From Bacillota bacterium (GTDB lineage: Bacteria; Bacillota; Clostridia; Christensenellales; Aristaeellaceae): DNA of 34,903 bases. Shown here piece after piece: positions 22,796-29,728 of the stretch. Position numbers and translations under genes: made by a program. The DNA lies in assembly GCA_023459275.1 (NCBI GenBank), contig JAEWVC010000097.1:1-34903 (forward strand), read 5' to 3'. The notes beneath the pieces were generated by a model that did not search any database, was not told where the DNA came from, and worked only from the letters and a program-made list of their open reading frames with translations. The first letter of the stretch is position 1; each line of letters begins with the position of its first letter.

Positions 22796-23893
22796 CTATT
22801 GCACAGTCCCGGAAGGCGTCAGCTTTTCCGGCAGCCAGCAGGCGCCCGGTTCCAGAGGCAAGAAAAAAATCCTTCCGCAGTTTTTGGGGTCCTTCGCTTC
22901 ATGGAATTTGAAAAGCATCCGCCCTTCCGGGCCGCTACCCAGGATCTCCAATTTCCCGGAAGGATGGGACAGGCAATATTTGAAGGTTTTTCCCAGCCCG
23001 TTTTGCATGGCCTTGGCATCCTCCACGATTTTGACACCCGTCAAAAGCGGAACCTGAAAATGGTTCTTGACCCCGGCGGCGGGGCGGCACTGAAAGACAT
23101 AGTAGGTCTGGCATCCCATCCGCGTAAGCCCCCTGAACAGCCGGGACAGCACCTTGGCATCGTCGTTGACGCCCTTGAGCAGCACCGTCTGATTGCGCAC
23201 GGAGCATCCCGCCCCCTGCAAGGCACGGACGGCGGCGGCGGATTTTTCCGTTAGCTCCCCGGGATGGTTGAACTGCGTCACCACATAGATCCGCTTTTCC
23301 TGTCCATATCTGGACAGCAGCGCCATAAGCTTGGGGTTCTCCGTGATCCTGCCGGGCAGCGTCACCGGGACGCGGGTCGCCAGGCGGATCAGGTCCAGGT
23401 GCGGAATCCCCGCAAGCCCTTTAAGATACCTTTCGAGGATGGCGGCACTGTTCATCAAGGCATCTCCGCCGGAGATCAGCACGTTGGTAATCTCCTCATG
23501 GGCCGCAACGTAGGCACAGGCGGCCTCCGGATCGGCTGCCGCCTCCCGGCTCTTAAGCCCCACCAGCCGCTTCCTGAAGCAATGCCGGCAGTACATGGCG
23601 CACTTGTCGGTGGAAAGGATCAGCGCCGTTTGCCGGTATTTATGCTGCAGGCCGGGGATCCTGGTATTGGATGCCTCCCCGCTGGTGTCCGGGCTGCCGC
23701 CCCCCTCCATCTCCGCAGGGGAAGGTACGGCCATTTTTAGAATCGGGTCCCGGGGATCCTGAAAATTGATCAGGGAAAAATAGTAGTCGCTGATGAGCAT
23801 GGGGTATCTGTCCAGCACTTTATTCATGCGGGCGACCTCCGCATCGTTCAGCCCCATTGCTTCCCGCAGGGATTCGGCACGGATATACGGCAT
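22796..23893 (-). CDS. KamA-family radical SAM aminomutase-like enzyme
   Basis: A 365-residue radical S-adenosylmethionine protein of the lysine 2,3-aminomutase family. The iron-sulfur motif is CAMYCRHC (Cys98, 102, 105), followed by FRKR. ITNVLISGGDAL, IRLATRVPVTLPGRIT, TQFNHPGELT and QTVLLKGVND track the aminomutase barrel. HPSGK matches the site of the PLP lysine. The two aspartates that bind the lysine side chain in the Clostridium subterminale enzyme appear absent: QCRPAAG replaces QCDLSLG, and the second site reads SHPSGK. The C-terminus is also short. The substrate is therefore probably not lysine. The start at 23893 follows AAAGGAG; the longer frame from 23938 begins inside the operator. 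Confidence 0.85.
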   Translation of the reverse strand: MPYIRAESLREAMGLNDAEVARMNKVLDRYPMLISDYYFSLINFQDPRDPILKMAVPSPAEMEGGGSPDTSGEASNTRIPGLQHKYRQTALILSTDKCAMYCRHCFRKRLVGLKSREAAADPEAACAYVAAHEEITNVLISGGDALMNSAAILERYLKGLAGIPHLDLIRLATRVPVTLPGRITENPKLMALLSRYGQEKRIYVVTQFNHPGELTEKSAAAVRALQGAGCSVRNQTVLLKGVNDDAKVLSRLFRGLTRMGCQTYYVFQCRPAAGVKNHFQVPLLTGVKIVEDAKAMQNGLGKTFKYCLSHPSGKLEILGSGPEGRMLFKFHEAKDPKNCGRIFFLPLEPGACWLPEKLTPSGTVQ

Positions 23894-23932
23894 AGTCCAT
23901 CTCCTTTCTTTTTTGCGTCTCTCAAGCCAAAA

Positions 23933-23977
23933 CAGCATCTAACAACTTATAATAATATTATAAGTTGTTAGATGCTG
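23933..23977. promoter_or_regulatory. 45-bp perfect palindrome, probable operator
   Basis: Arms of 22 nt (23933-23954 and 23956-23977) are exact reverse complements around one central base. They are AT-rich (outer CAGCATCTAACAAC, inner TTATAATA) in a GC-rich genome. The palindrome covers the -10 box, part of the spacer and the start site of the promoter at 23957-23985 (about -27 to +18). That is where a repressor dimer or a pair of dimers would block initiation. Confidence 0.8.
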
Positions 23978-23985
23978 CATGTCAA
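23957..23985 (-). promoter_or_regulatory. Consensus promoter of the KamA-family gene
   Basis: On the minus strand TTGACA (23985-23980), a 17-bp spacer and TATAAT (23962-23957) give a full match to sigma-A consensus. The start is expected near 23950, with a leader of about 57 nt. Such a strong promoter usually needs repression, consistent with the overlapping palindrome. Confidence 0.85.
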
Positions 23986-23999
23986 ATGATCCGCGCTTC

Positions 24000-25148
24000 T
24001 TATGGCGCAGCATCCTCCATACGCCGTCGCTTTGCCTGCTTGTTGTCGTACATCAGCCGGTCCACGCGGCAGATGAGGGAATCCACATTGGCGTTGCAGC
24101 CTTCCCAGAAGAGGTCCACCCCCAAACTCAGGGACAGCCGGTACGGCTTTCCGGAAGTATCGTTGTACTGCCGGACGGCCGATTCGATCCTTTCGGCAAC
24201 CATATGCAATTCCTTCTGGGTGGCAATGTTCATAAGGATGGCAAACTCGTCCCCGCCCAGGCGGGCGACGGCATCCCCCTTGCGCAAAGCTCCCTTGATG
24301 ATCCCCACCGCCGCTTTGATGGCGGCATCTCCCTCCCCATGTCCATACCTGTCGTTGATGGTTTTCAGATTATCCATATCGGCGTAAATCAACCCAAAAG
24401 GTTTGCCATGGTTGCATAGCAGGTTCTGGGAAACGCAGTATTCAAAAGAATGCCTGGTCCATGCGCCGGTAAGGCTGTCGGTCTGCACCATACGCTCCTG
24501 CAGGTACAGATACATGATCACAAGCGCAATGGCGCTGCTTGCCCACAAAAGGAGCACGCCGTAGACAAGCCCTTGGATGAGCCCCCCCACCATGGGGAGG
24601 AGGCAGGAGAGCATCAGCAGGTAAAAATCCATACGCAGCAGCTTTTTTCTGCGGATGATCAGCAGGGTGAACCCCGTTAAAAGATAGAGGTAGGTAATGC
24701 CTGCCGAGACCAAAAAAAGAGGCCCGCGGTGGTAGACCCCCGCCTTGTCAATAAAGTAAACAAGATGGGTAAAGGGTGAGATCAAAGCGGACAGACAGAC
24801 AAAAGCGATGGGGAGCATACACGGCCAGGAACCTTTCATCTCCCGCACGTTTCCATGGCAGGTGAGCGTATTGGCCAGCAGACCCCAGTAGTAGGCCAGC
24901 ATCGGGGGAAAGGTGAACAGAAGGACATGCATGGCGGTTGAGACCCACCGCAAAACCGGCGAAGGGTTTTTGTTCACAATACAGGTAAACGCCTCAAAAA
25001 GCGTCATGACCAGTATGATCAGGCAGCCTTTGAAAAACAGCTTATTGAAGGCGTCCTCATGATCCAGGCGCAGATACGCCAGGAAAAACACAATACCCAA
25101 AAAAGCAGCCGCTACAAGGTTCACGTCAATCCGCAAAAACACATTCAC
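24000..25148 (-). CDS. Membrane-bound diguanylate cyclase (GGDEF)
   Basis: A 382-residue protein with about seven N-terminal transmembrane helices (roughly residues 9-217) and a cytosolic GGDEF domain that makes c-di-GMP. The domain runs from DSLTGAWTRHSFE to the end. GGDEF is intact (298-302), with an RxxD product-inhibition site at 289-292. I choose a GTG start at 25148: it has GGGGG 8 nt upstream, the frame then opens directly into the first helix, and a promoter with its -10 at 25212-25217 would place earlier ATGs (25274, 25223) upstream of the transcript. The membrane part probably senses a ligand; it has no extra sensory domain. The stop lies 22 nt before the KamA operator. Confidence 0.85.
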   Translation of the reverse strand: MNVFLRIDVNLVAAAFLGIVFFLAYLRLDHEDAFNKLFFKGCLIILVMTLFEAFTCIVNKNPSPVLRWVSTAMHVLLFTFPPMLAYYWGLLANTLTCHGNVREMKGSWPCMLPIAFVCLSALISPFTHLVYFIDKAGVYHRGPLFLVSAGITYLYLLTGFTLLIIRRKKLLRMDFYLLMLSCLLPMVGGLIQGLVYGVLLLWASSAIALVIMYLYLQERMVQTDSLTGAWTRHSFEYCVSQNLLCNHGKPFGLIYADMDNLKTINDRYGHGEGDAAIKAAVGIIKGALRKGDAVARLGGDEFAILMNIATQKELHMVAERIESAVRQYNDTSGKPYRLSLSLGVDLFWEGCNANVDSLICRVDRLMYDNKQAKRRRMEDAAP

Positions 25149-25211
25149 GCTGAATGCCCCCTTTCGCACATGAAGAGCCGGCGGCCCGGCGGCATTTTTG
25201 TTCCTTTGCTT

Positions 25212-25240
25212 ATTATAATCCATATATAAGCATTTCGGAA
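25212..25240 (-). promoter_or_regulatory. Promoter of the membrane diguanylate cyclase
   Basis: On the minus strand a perfect TATAAT (25217-25212) and a weak TTCCGA (25240-25235) are 17 bp apart. The start near 25205 supports the GTG start codon at 25148. The gap 25149-25448 otherwise holds a direct repeat TTACAAT (25291-25297 and 25302-25308, one helical turn apart) and no visible gene. Confidence 0.55.
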
Positions 25241-25448
25241 ATAGCTTATCCTCATCTACATTTCTAATTTGCATAACCCCCGAAGATTGTTTACAATACT
25301 CTTACAATGCAGTTATTGCTCTGCCAAAAAAGATTCGCCGCGGCGCACAAGATATAGGCCGCAGAGCAACAATCCGTGAATAGCCGTGGGGGAACGCACG
25401 GGCACAGACACGCGGGATGCGGTATACTGCCATTGCGGGGGTGAAGGA

Positions 25449-26297
25449 ATGGACTTTGTCAAACGCATGAACAATGCGGTAGACTATATCGAAAGCCATC
25501 TTCGGGAGGAGATCCTGCCCTGCGAGCTTTCGAAAATCGCAGCCTGCTCCTATCCGGCTTTTCAGCGCGGCTTTTCTCAGCTTACGGGCATCCCGGTATC
25601 GGAATACGTCAGACGGCGCAGGCTTTCCCTGGCGGCATACGACCTGCAAAATACCCGGGAGAAAGTTATCGACATCGGCCTGAAGTACGGCTACGGTTCT
25701 CCGGATGCCTTTGCCGCGGCCTTCCGGCGGATGCACGGCCTGTCCCCCGCCGCGGCAAGGCGGCCCGGCGTTAGGCTTTCGTTCTACTGCCGCCTTTCCT
25801 TCGCCCTGGCCATGAAAGGAGTGGAAAAAATGGATTATATCCTTACGGAAAAGCCCGCGTTCAAGGTGGTAGGCAAGCGCCGCACCACGCCCTACGGAGG
25901 AGGCACCTGGGCCATCGTCAAAAGCGACGGCAGCGAGGCGGCGCTCAAGGCGCTGGGCAGCCCCTTTTTCGACCTGGGCCTGTGTTTTGGATTCCTGAAG
26001 GACGGCAGCAATGACTATATGTGCGCCATCCTTTGGGAGGGAGAGGATGTGCAAGGCTTTGAAAGCTTTACCTATCCCCCCGCCGCATGGATCACCTTTG
26101 AAGCCGAAGGCACGATCTCCGGCCAGACGCTGTACCAGACCTGGCAGCGCATCCACCATGAATTTCTGCCCCAGAGCAGGTATCAGCTGTCAGGCCTGCC
26201 CACCGTGGAAAAATATACCCTTTGGGATGAAAAGAACGATGTCTGCCGGGTGGAGATCAGCCTTCCGGTAACGCCAAAGGACGGAGGCACGCAATGA
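25449..26297 (+). CDS. AraC-family regulator with GyrI-like effector domain
   Basis: A 282-residue transcription regulator. The N-terminal part (about 8-105) holds two helix-turn-helix motifs of the AraC/XylS type: LSKIAACSYPAFQRGFSQLT, and VIDIGLKYGYGSPDAFAAAF followed by RRMHGLSP. The C-terminal part (about 125-280) is a GyrI/BmrR-like small-molecule-binding domain beginning KPAFKVVGKRRTTPYGGG. This Rob/SoxS-like architecture responds to hydrophobic or cationic compounds in known members. The start at 25449 is preceded by GGGGGTGAAGGA; an in-frame GTG at 25386 is less likely. Its stop overlaps the next gene by 4 nt. No efflux pump is nearby, so the target is unknown. Confidence 0.9.
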   Translation: MDFVKRMNNAVDYIESHLREEILPCELSKIAACSYPAFQRGFSQLTGIPVSEYVRRRRLSLAAYDLQNTREKVIDIGLKYGYGSPDAFAAAFRRMHGLSPAAARRPGVRLSFYCRLSFALAMKGVEKMDYILTEKPAFKVVGKRRTTPYGGGTWAIVKSDGSEAALKALGSPFFDLGLCFGFLKDGSNDYMCAILWEGEDVQGFESFTYPPAAWITFEAEGTISGQTLYQTWQRIHHEFLPQSRYQLSGLPTVEKYTLWDEKNDVCRVEISLPVTPKDGGTQ

Positions 26298-26653
26298 ACT
26301 ATATCACCTTGGGGAACATCAAAGCAGCGGTGTTGGAAGACGGAGAAAAGATTGTCACGGTCCAGGACGCACTGGATCTGATGATGACGGCCGCCCTCGA
26401 AGAGTGTATAGGCCTGATCGTACCCAAGGCCTGCCTTGCGGAGGATTTTTTCAGGCTGCAGACCCGGCTTGCGGGGGAGATCCTTCAAAAATTTGTAAAC
26501 TATAATATGAAAATCGCCGTCATCGGCGATTTCAGCGGCTTCGCAAGCCAAAGCCTGCGTGATTTTATCTATGAGAGCAACAAAGGAACACAAGTGTTTT
26601 TCAAGGCCGATATCCGGCAGGGGCTGGAGGCATTCGCCGCCTCCATACCGTAA
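26294..26653 (+). CDS. DUF4180-family protein
   Basis: A 119-residue protein of unknown function. I place it in DUF4180 from LAGEILQKFVNYNMKIAVIGDFS, SLRDFIYESNKGTQVFF and the overall length. The fold appears alpha/beta with a STAS-like or Rossmann-like rhythm. It is translationally coupled to the AraC/GyrI regulator (ATGA overlap), so it may be its partner or modulate its signal. No catalytic motif is visible. Confidence 0.75.
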   Translation: MNYITLGNIKAAVLEDGEKIVTVQDALDLMMTAALEECIGLIVPKACLAEDFFRLQTRLAGEILQKFVNYNMKIAVIGDFSGFASQSLRDFIYESNKGTQVFFKADIRQGLEAFAASIP

Positions 26654-26655
26654 AA

Positions 26656-26672
26656 TGCCGCGCCCGGCGGCA
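26656..26672 (-). terminator. Terminator after shikimate kinase
   Basis: TGCCGC (26656-26661) and GCGGCA (26667-26672) form a 6-bp stem with a 5-nt loop. On the minus strand it is followed by TTTT, just after the aroK stop. It lies in a 20-bp gap between convergent genes and may slow transcription from the plus strand too. Confidence 0.6.
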
Positions 26673-26673
26673 G

Positions 26674-27192
26674 CTATATGCCCCCCATGATCCTTGTCAC
26701 AAGCTTTTCCAGGTTCATGACGCCGTTGGTATAGCCCTGGGAGTTGTCCAGCACCGCGTCGGCCGCTTTTCGGTAGGTATCGATGCGGGCCTCGTAGAGC
26801 CTGGGTACCTCCTCGATGCCCTTCAGGGCCAGCATGGGCCGCCTGTCCAGCTTGATATCCGAAAGGATATCCTGCAAGGGCCTGTCGATTAAAATGATTA
26901 CCCCGTGGTTTTGCATGATGCGCCGGTTTTCCTCCCGCATCACCATGCCCCCGCCGGTGGAGACGATGGCGGGCTGCTGATCTACAAGGGATGCCAAAAC
27001 GTTGGTCTCCGCGTTGCGGAAGGCTTGTTCCCCCGGACCATCGAAGATCTGCTGCACGGTCATGCCCGTCTTCTCTGCGATCAGCGTATCCGTATCCACA
27101 TACGGCACGCCCAGCCTGCCCGCCAGACGCTTGCCCAGGCTGCTCTTGCCGCTGCCGGGCATGCCGATCAAAAAAACATGGCGGTCCATCAT
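26674..27192 (-). CDS. aroK: Shikimate kinase
   Basis: A 172-residue P-loop kinase that phosphorylates shikimate at O3, the fifth step of aromatic amino acid synthesis. Walker A is GMPGSGKSS. The shikimate-binding DTD (YVDTDTLI), the GGGMV turn and the lid arginines in RRPML are present. The ATGATG start overlaps the stop of the chorismate mutase gene by 4 nt. It is last in a run of coupled genes beginning with a two-component system, an unusual setting for this enzyme. The length is normal. Confidence 0.95.
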   Translation of the reverse strand: MMDRHVFLIGMPGSGKSSLGKRLAGRLGVPYVDTDTLIAEKTGMTVQQIFDGPGEQAFRNAETNVLASLVDQQPAIVSTGGGMVMREENRRIMQNHGVIILIDRPLQDILSDIKLDRRPMLALKGIEEVPRLYEARIDTYRKAADAVLDNSQGYTNGVMNLEKLVTRIMGGI

Positions 27193-27476
27193 TTGGCATC
27201 ACCCCGGTCAAGCGCGCTTTCCTGCTCCTGGCGGCTCAAGCGCATGATCTCCATCCATAATTCCCGCAAAGGCGCTTCCAGCTTCCTGTCCAAGAGCATT
27301 TGCTGCCTGGAGGAAATCACCTGCTCCTCCCTTGCCGCATCCAGCACAGGCAGATTGTTTTTCTTTTTGTAGGCGGCCACCAGACGGCTTACCTCCATGC
27401 GCTTTTCAAACAGCCGCACCAATTCCCGGTCTATTTCGTCCAGTTCCCGCCTCAGATCACCGATTTCCCCGCTCAT
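27189..27476 (-). CDS. Chorismate mutase (AroQ class)
   Basis: A 95-residue all-helical enzyme that converts chorismate to prephenate. LRRELDEIDRELVRLFEKRMEVSRLVAAYKK, with Arg and Lys in the expected places, and the later REEQVI block are the AroQ pattern. It is stand-alone, not fused to prephenate dehydratase. The start overlaps the histidine kinase stop (ATGA) and its end overlaps aroK, so both are translationally coupled. Cytosolic. Confidence 0.9.
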   Translation of the reverse strand: MSGEIGDLRRELDEIDRELVRLFEKRMEVSRLVAAYKKKNNLPVLDAAREEQVISSRQQMLLDRKLEAPLRELWMEIMRLSRQEQESALDRGDAK

Positions 27477-28963
27477 GGGGTTTTATCCTCCTTCAGTTCC
27501 TGCTTCTCCCGTCCGGCCTTTTCCCGCCCCTTCTCCAGGGTGAACTCAAAGGCGGCGCCGCGCTCCGTAGGCAAAAGACGGATGGTCTGCCCGTGGGCTT
27601 CCAGGATGCGCTGGCAGATGCTCAAGCCCAGCCCCGTGCCCTTGCCGGAGGTATGGGCCTTGTCCGCCTTGTAAAACCTTTCGAAAACATGGGGCTGGTC
27701 CTGGGGCAGGATGCCGGGGCCGTCATCCGCGAGGACAACATAGGCCAGCCTGCCTTCCATGCGCGTCCGCCAGGTGATTTTGCCTTTCTCATGGCTGAAC
27801 TTGAGGGCGTTGTCCAGAAGGTTGACCACCACCTGCTCAATGCGGTCGCCATCCCCCCAACAATAGCACTGTTCCTCCTGAAAATCAACCTCCACTTCCA
27901 GCTGCTTCCGGTCGATATCCGTCATGCGCCGGATCAGCGCCCGGCGGATCATCTCGTTGATATCGAAATCATGGCAGGCAGGTTTGGCCGCGCCTTGCTC
28001 CATGCGGCTCAGGTCCAGCAGGTCGGAAATCAGCTTGGTGAGGCGCTTGGCCTCATCCCCCACGATGGCCAGATATTTGGGATGCTCCTCCTTGGGGATG
28101 GTCCCGTCCTGCATGCCCTGCACAAAGCCCTGGATGCTGGTCATGGGGGAGCGCAATTCATGGGACACGTTGGCCACGAACTCGCGCCGCGATTCTTCCG
28201 TTCGTTCCAATTGCCCGGCCATGGAGTTGAAGGAGGAGGCAAGTTCCCGCATTTCGGTGACGCCTTCCTCCTGGGCACGCACGTCAAACCGCCCCTGAGC
28301 CATCCCCCTGGCGGCCAGGGACATGCTCTTGAGCGGCTTTGTAAGCTGCCTTGCGATAAAATACACGCTGACGATGGCCAGCAAAATGGCCACGCCGGCC
28401 CCAAAGAGCACCTGGAGTACCAGATCCTTGAACTCCGCCTCCACCACCTGGGCGCTGGTGTGGATAAATACCGCCCCCAGCACCGCGCCGTTTTGCACCC
28501 AGGGCACCGCCACGGTGAACACGGGCCCTCCCAGCCCCGGAACGTTGGTCCGCACCTGGATTTCCTGCCCGGAAAGCACGCGGTTCAGCGCGTCCAGGAT
28601 TTCCTTGCCGCTTAATGTCTGGACGATGTCCGTGTCATTCTTGAGGGTGGCGTTCAGATTGTGCCGGATATTGCCCTGGCGGTCCACCACCAGGATATAG
28701 GCCTTGAATTCATTATACACTTTCTGGGCCTTCCACTGCATGTACTGCTCGGCGGAGGAGTCCAGGCCAAAATAGCTGTCCCATACCTGCACCTGGCTGG
28801 CCAGGTAGGCAATTTCCCGGGCCTGGCTCTTCAGTTCCTCCATGCGTTCGCTGATCCTGTCGTTGCGGATGGCGACATAGGAAAGCAGCGCCCACAGGAG
28901 GATGAGCACCAGCATCAGGGACAGAAACAGGGAAAAGAGCCGCGCGAACATGCTGCGGGACAT
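27473..28963 (-). CDS. Membrane sensor histidine kinase (PhoR/ResE/WalK type)
   Basis: A 496-residue transmembrane kinase, partner of the response regulator 17 nt upstream. Helix 1 is at about 9-32, the extracytoplasmic sensor at about 35-180 and helix 2 at about 183-205. HAMP is at about 205-255. HisKA carries His268 in FVANVSHELRSPMTSIQGF. The ATPase domain has NLLDNALKFS, DDGPGI and GKGTGLGLSI. The start at 28963 follows GGAGG by 6 nt; a GTG at 28984 overlapping the regulator stop is the alternative. The gene order (regulator then kinase) resembles housekeeping systems for phosphate, redox or the cell envelope; the signal is unknown. It ends in a 4-nt overlap with chorismate mutase. Confidence 0.94.
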   Translation of the reverse strand: MSRSMFARLFSLFLSLMLVLILLWALLSYVAIRNDRISERMEELKSQAREIAYLASQVQVWDSYFGLDSSAEQYMQWKAQKVYNEFKAYILVVDRQGNIRHNLNATLKNDTDIVQTLSGKEILDALNRVLSGQEIQVRTNVPGLGGPVFTVAVPWVQNGAVLGAVFIHTSAQVVEAEFKDLVLQVLFGAGVAILLAIVSVYFIARQLTKPLKSMSLAARGMAQGRFDVRAQEEGVTEMRELASSFNSMAGQLERTEESRREFVANVSHELRSPMTSIQGFVQGMQDGTIPKEEHPKYLAIVGDEAKRLTKLISDLLDLSRMEQGAAKPACHDFDINEMIRRALIRRMTDIDRKQLEVEVDFQEEQCYCWGDGDRIEQVVVNLLDNALKFSHEKGKITWRTRMEGRLAYVVLADDGPGILPQDQPHVFERFYKADKAHTSGKGTGLGLSICQRILEAHGQTIRLLPTERGAAFEFTLEKGREKAGREKQELKEDKTP

Positions 28964-28980
28964 ACGTGCCTCCAAAGAAC

Positions 28981-29676
28981 TCACTTGACCTCGAATTTAT
29001 ACCCTACACCCCATACGGTGCGTATCTGCCAGCCGTATTCCTCGCAGCCGGGCAGCTTCTCCCTAAGCCGCTTGATATGCACATCCACGGTGCGGCTGTC
29101 GCCGAAGAAATCAAACCCCCACACCTTTTCCAGAAGCTGCTCCCTGGTGAACACCAGGTTGGCGTTGGAGGCCAGGAAGTACAAAACCTCCAGTTCCTTG
29201 GGGGGCATCTCCACAGGCCTGCCCTGGTAGTGCACCTCGTACTGGCTCAGGCTCACCGTCAGGTTGGGGAAGGAGATCACATCGCCCTTCTCCTCGCCGC
29301 CCCCCGGCTGGGTGCGGCGCAGCACCGCCTTGATCCTGGCGACAAGCTCCTTGGGCTCAAAGGGCTTGGTGAGATAATCGTCTGCACCCAGCTCCAGCCC
29401 CAGCACCTTGTCGAAGGTTTCGTCCTTGGCGGTGAGCATGATGATGGGGATGGCGCTGAACTGACGCACGGCGCGGCATACCTGCCAGCCGTCCACGCCC
29501 GGGAGCATCACGTCCAGCAGCAGCAGATTGGGCGGCTTGCGGCGGAAATCAGCCAGGCCCTCGTCGCCCCTTACGGCAATCTGAACCTCGAAGCCTTCTT
29601 TCTCCAGATACAGCCGCACCAGATGCCCGATATTCACATCATCGTCGATCAGCATGATCGTGGGCTTGTCTTTCAT
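28981..29676 (-). CDS. OmpR/PhoB-family response regulator
   Basis: A 231-residue DNA-binding regulator. The receiver domain has the acidic pocket IDDD, phospho-acceptor Asp55 in LLLLDVMLPGVDGW and the lysine in LGADDYLTKPF. The C-terminal winged helix ends with SRTVDVHIKRLREKL and RTVWGVGYKFE. The start at 29676 follows AGGGTGGG; a longer version from 29712 adds only 12 poorly conserved residues. It lies 52 nt after mutS2, so it can be read from the upstream operon, and it precedes its kinase. No separate promoter was found. Confidence 0.94.
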   Translation of the reverse strand: MKDKPTIMLIDDDVNIGHLVRLYLEKEGFEVQIAVRGDEGLADFRRKPPNLLLLDVMLPGVDGWQVCRAVRQFSAIPIIMLTAKDETFDKVLGLELGADDYLTKPFEPKELVARIKAVLRRTQPGGGEEKGDVISFPNLTVSLSQYEVHYQGRPVEMPPKELEVLYFLASNANLVFTREQLLEKVWGFDFFGDSRTVDVHIKRLREKLPGCEEYGWQIRTVWGVGYKFEVK

Positions 29677-29728
29677 TTCGCTTCCCACCCTTTTTCGGAT
29701 TGATTCACACAAAAAGCCATTCGGTCCA

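Noticed and set aside
25423..25428. TATACT as a -10 box for the AraC/GyrI gene
   Set aside because: No -35-like hexamer at proper spacing, and the start would fall only about 14 nt before the ATG.
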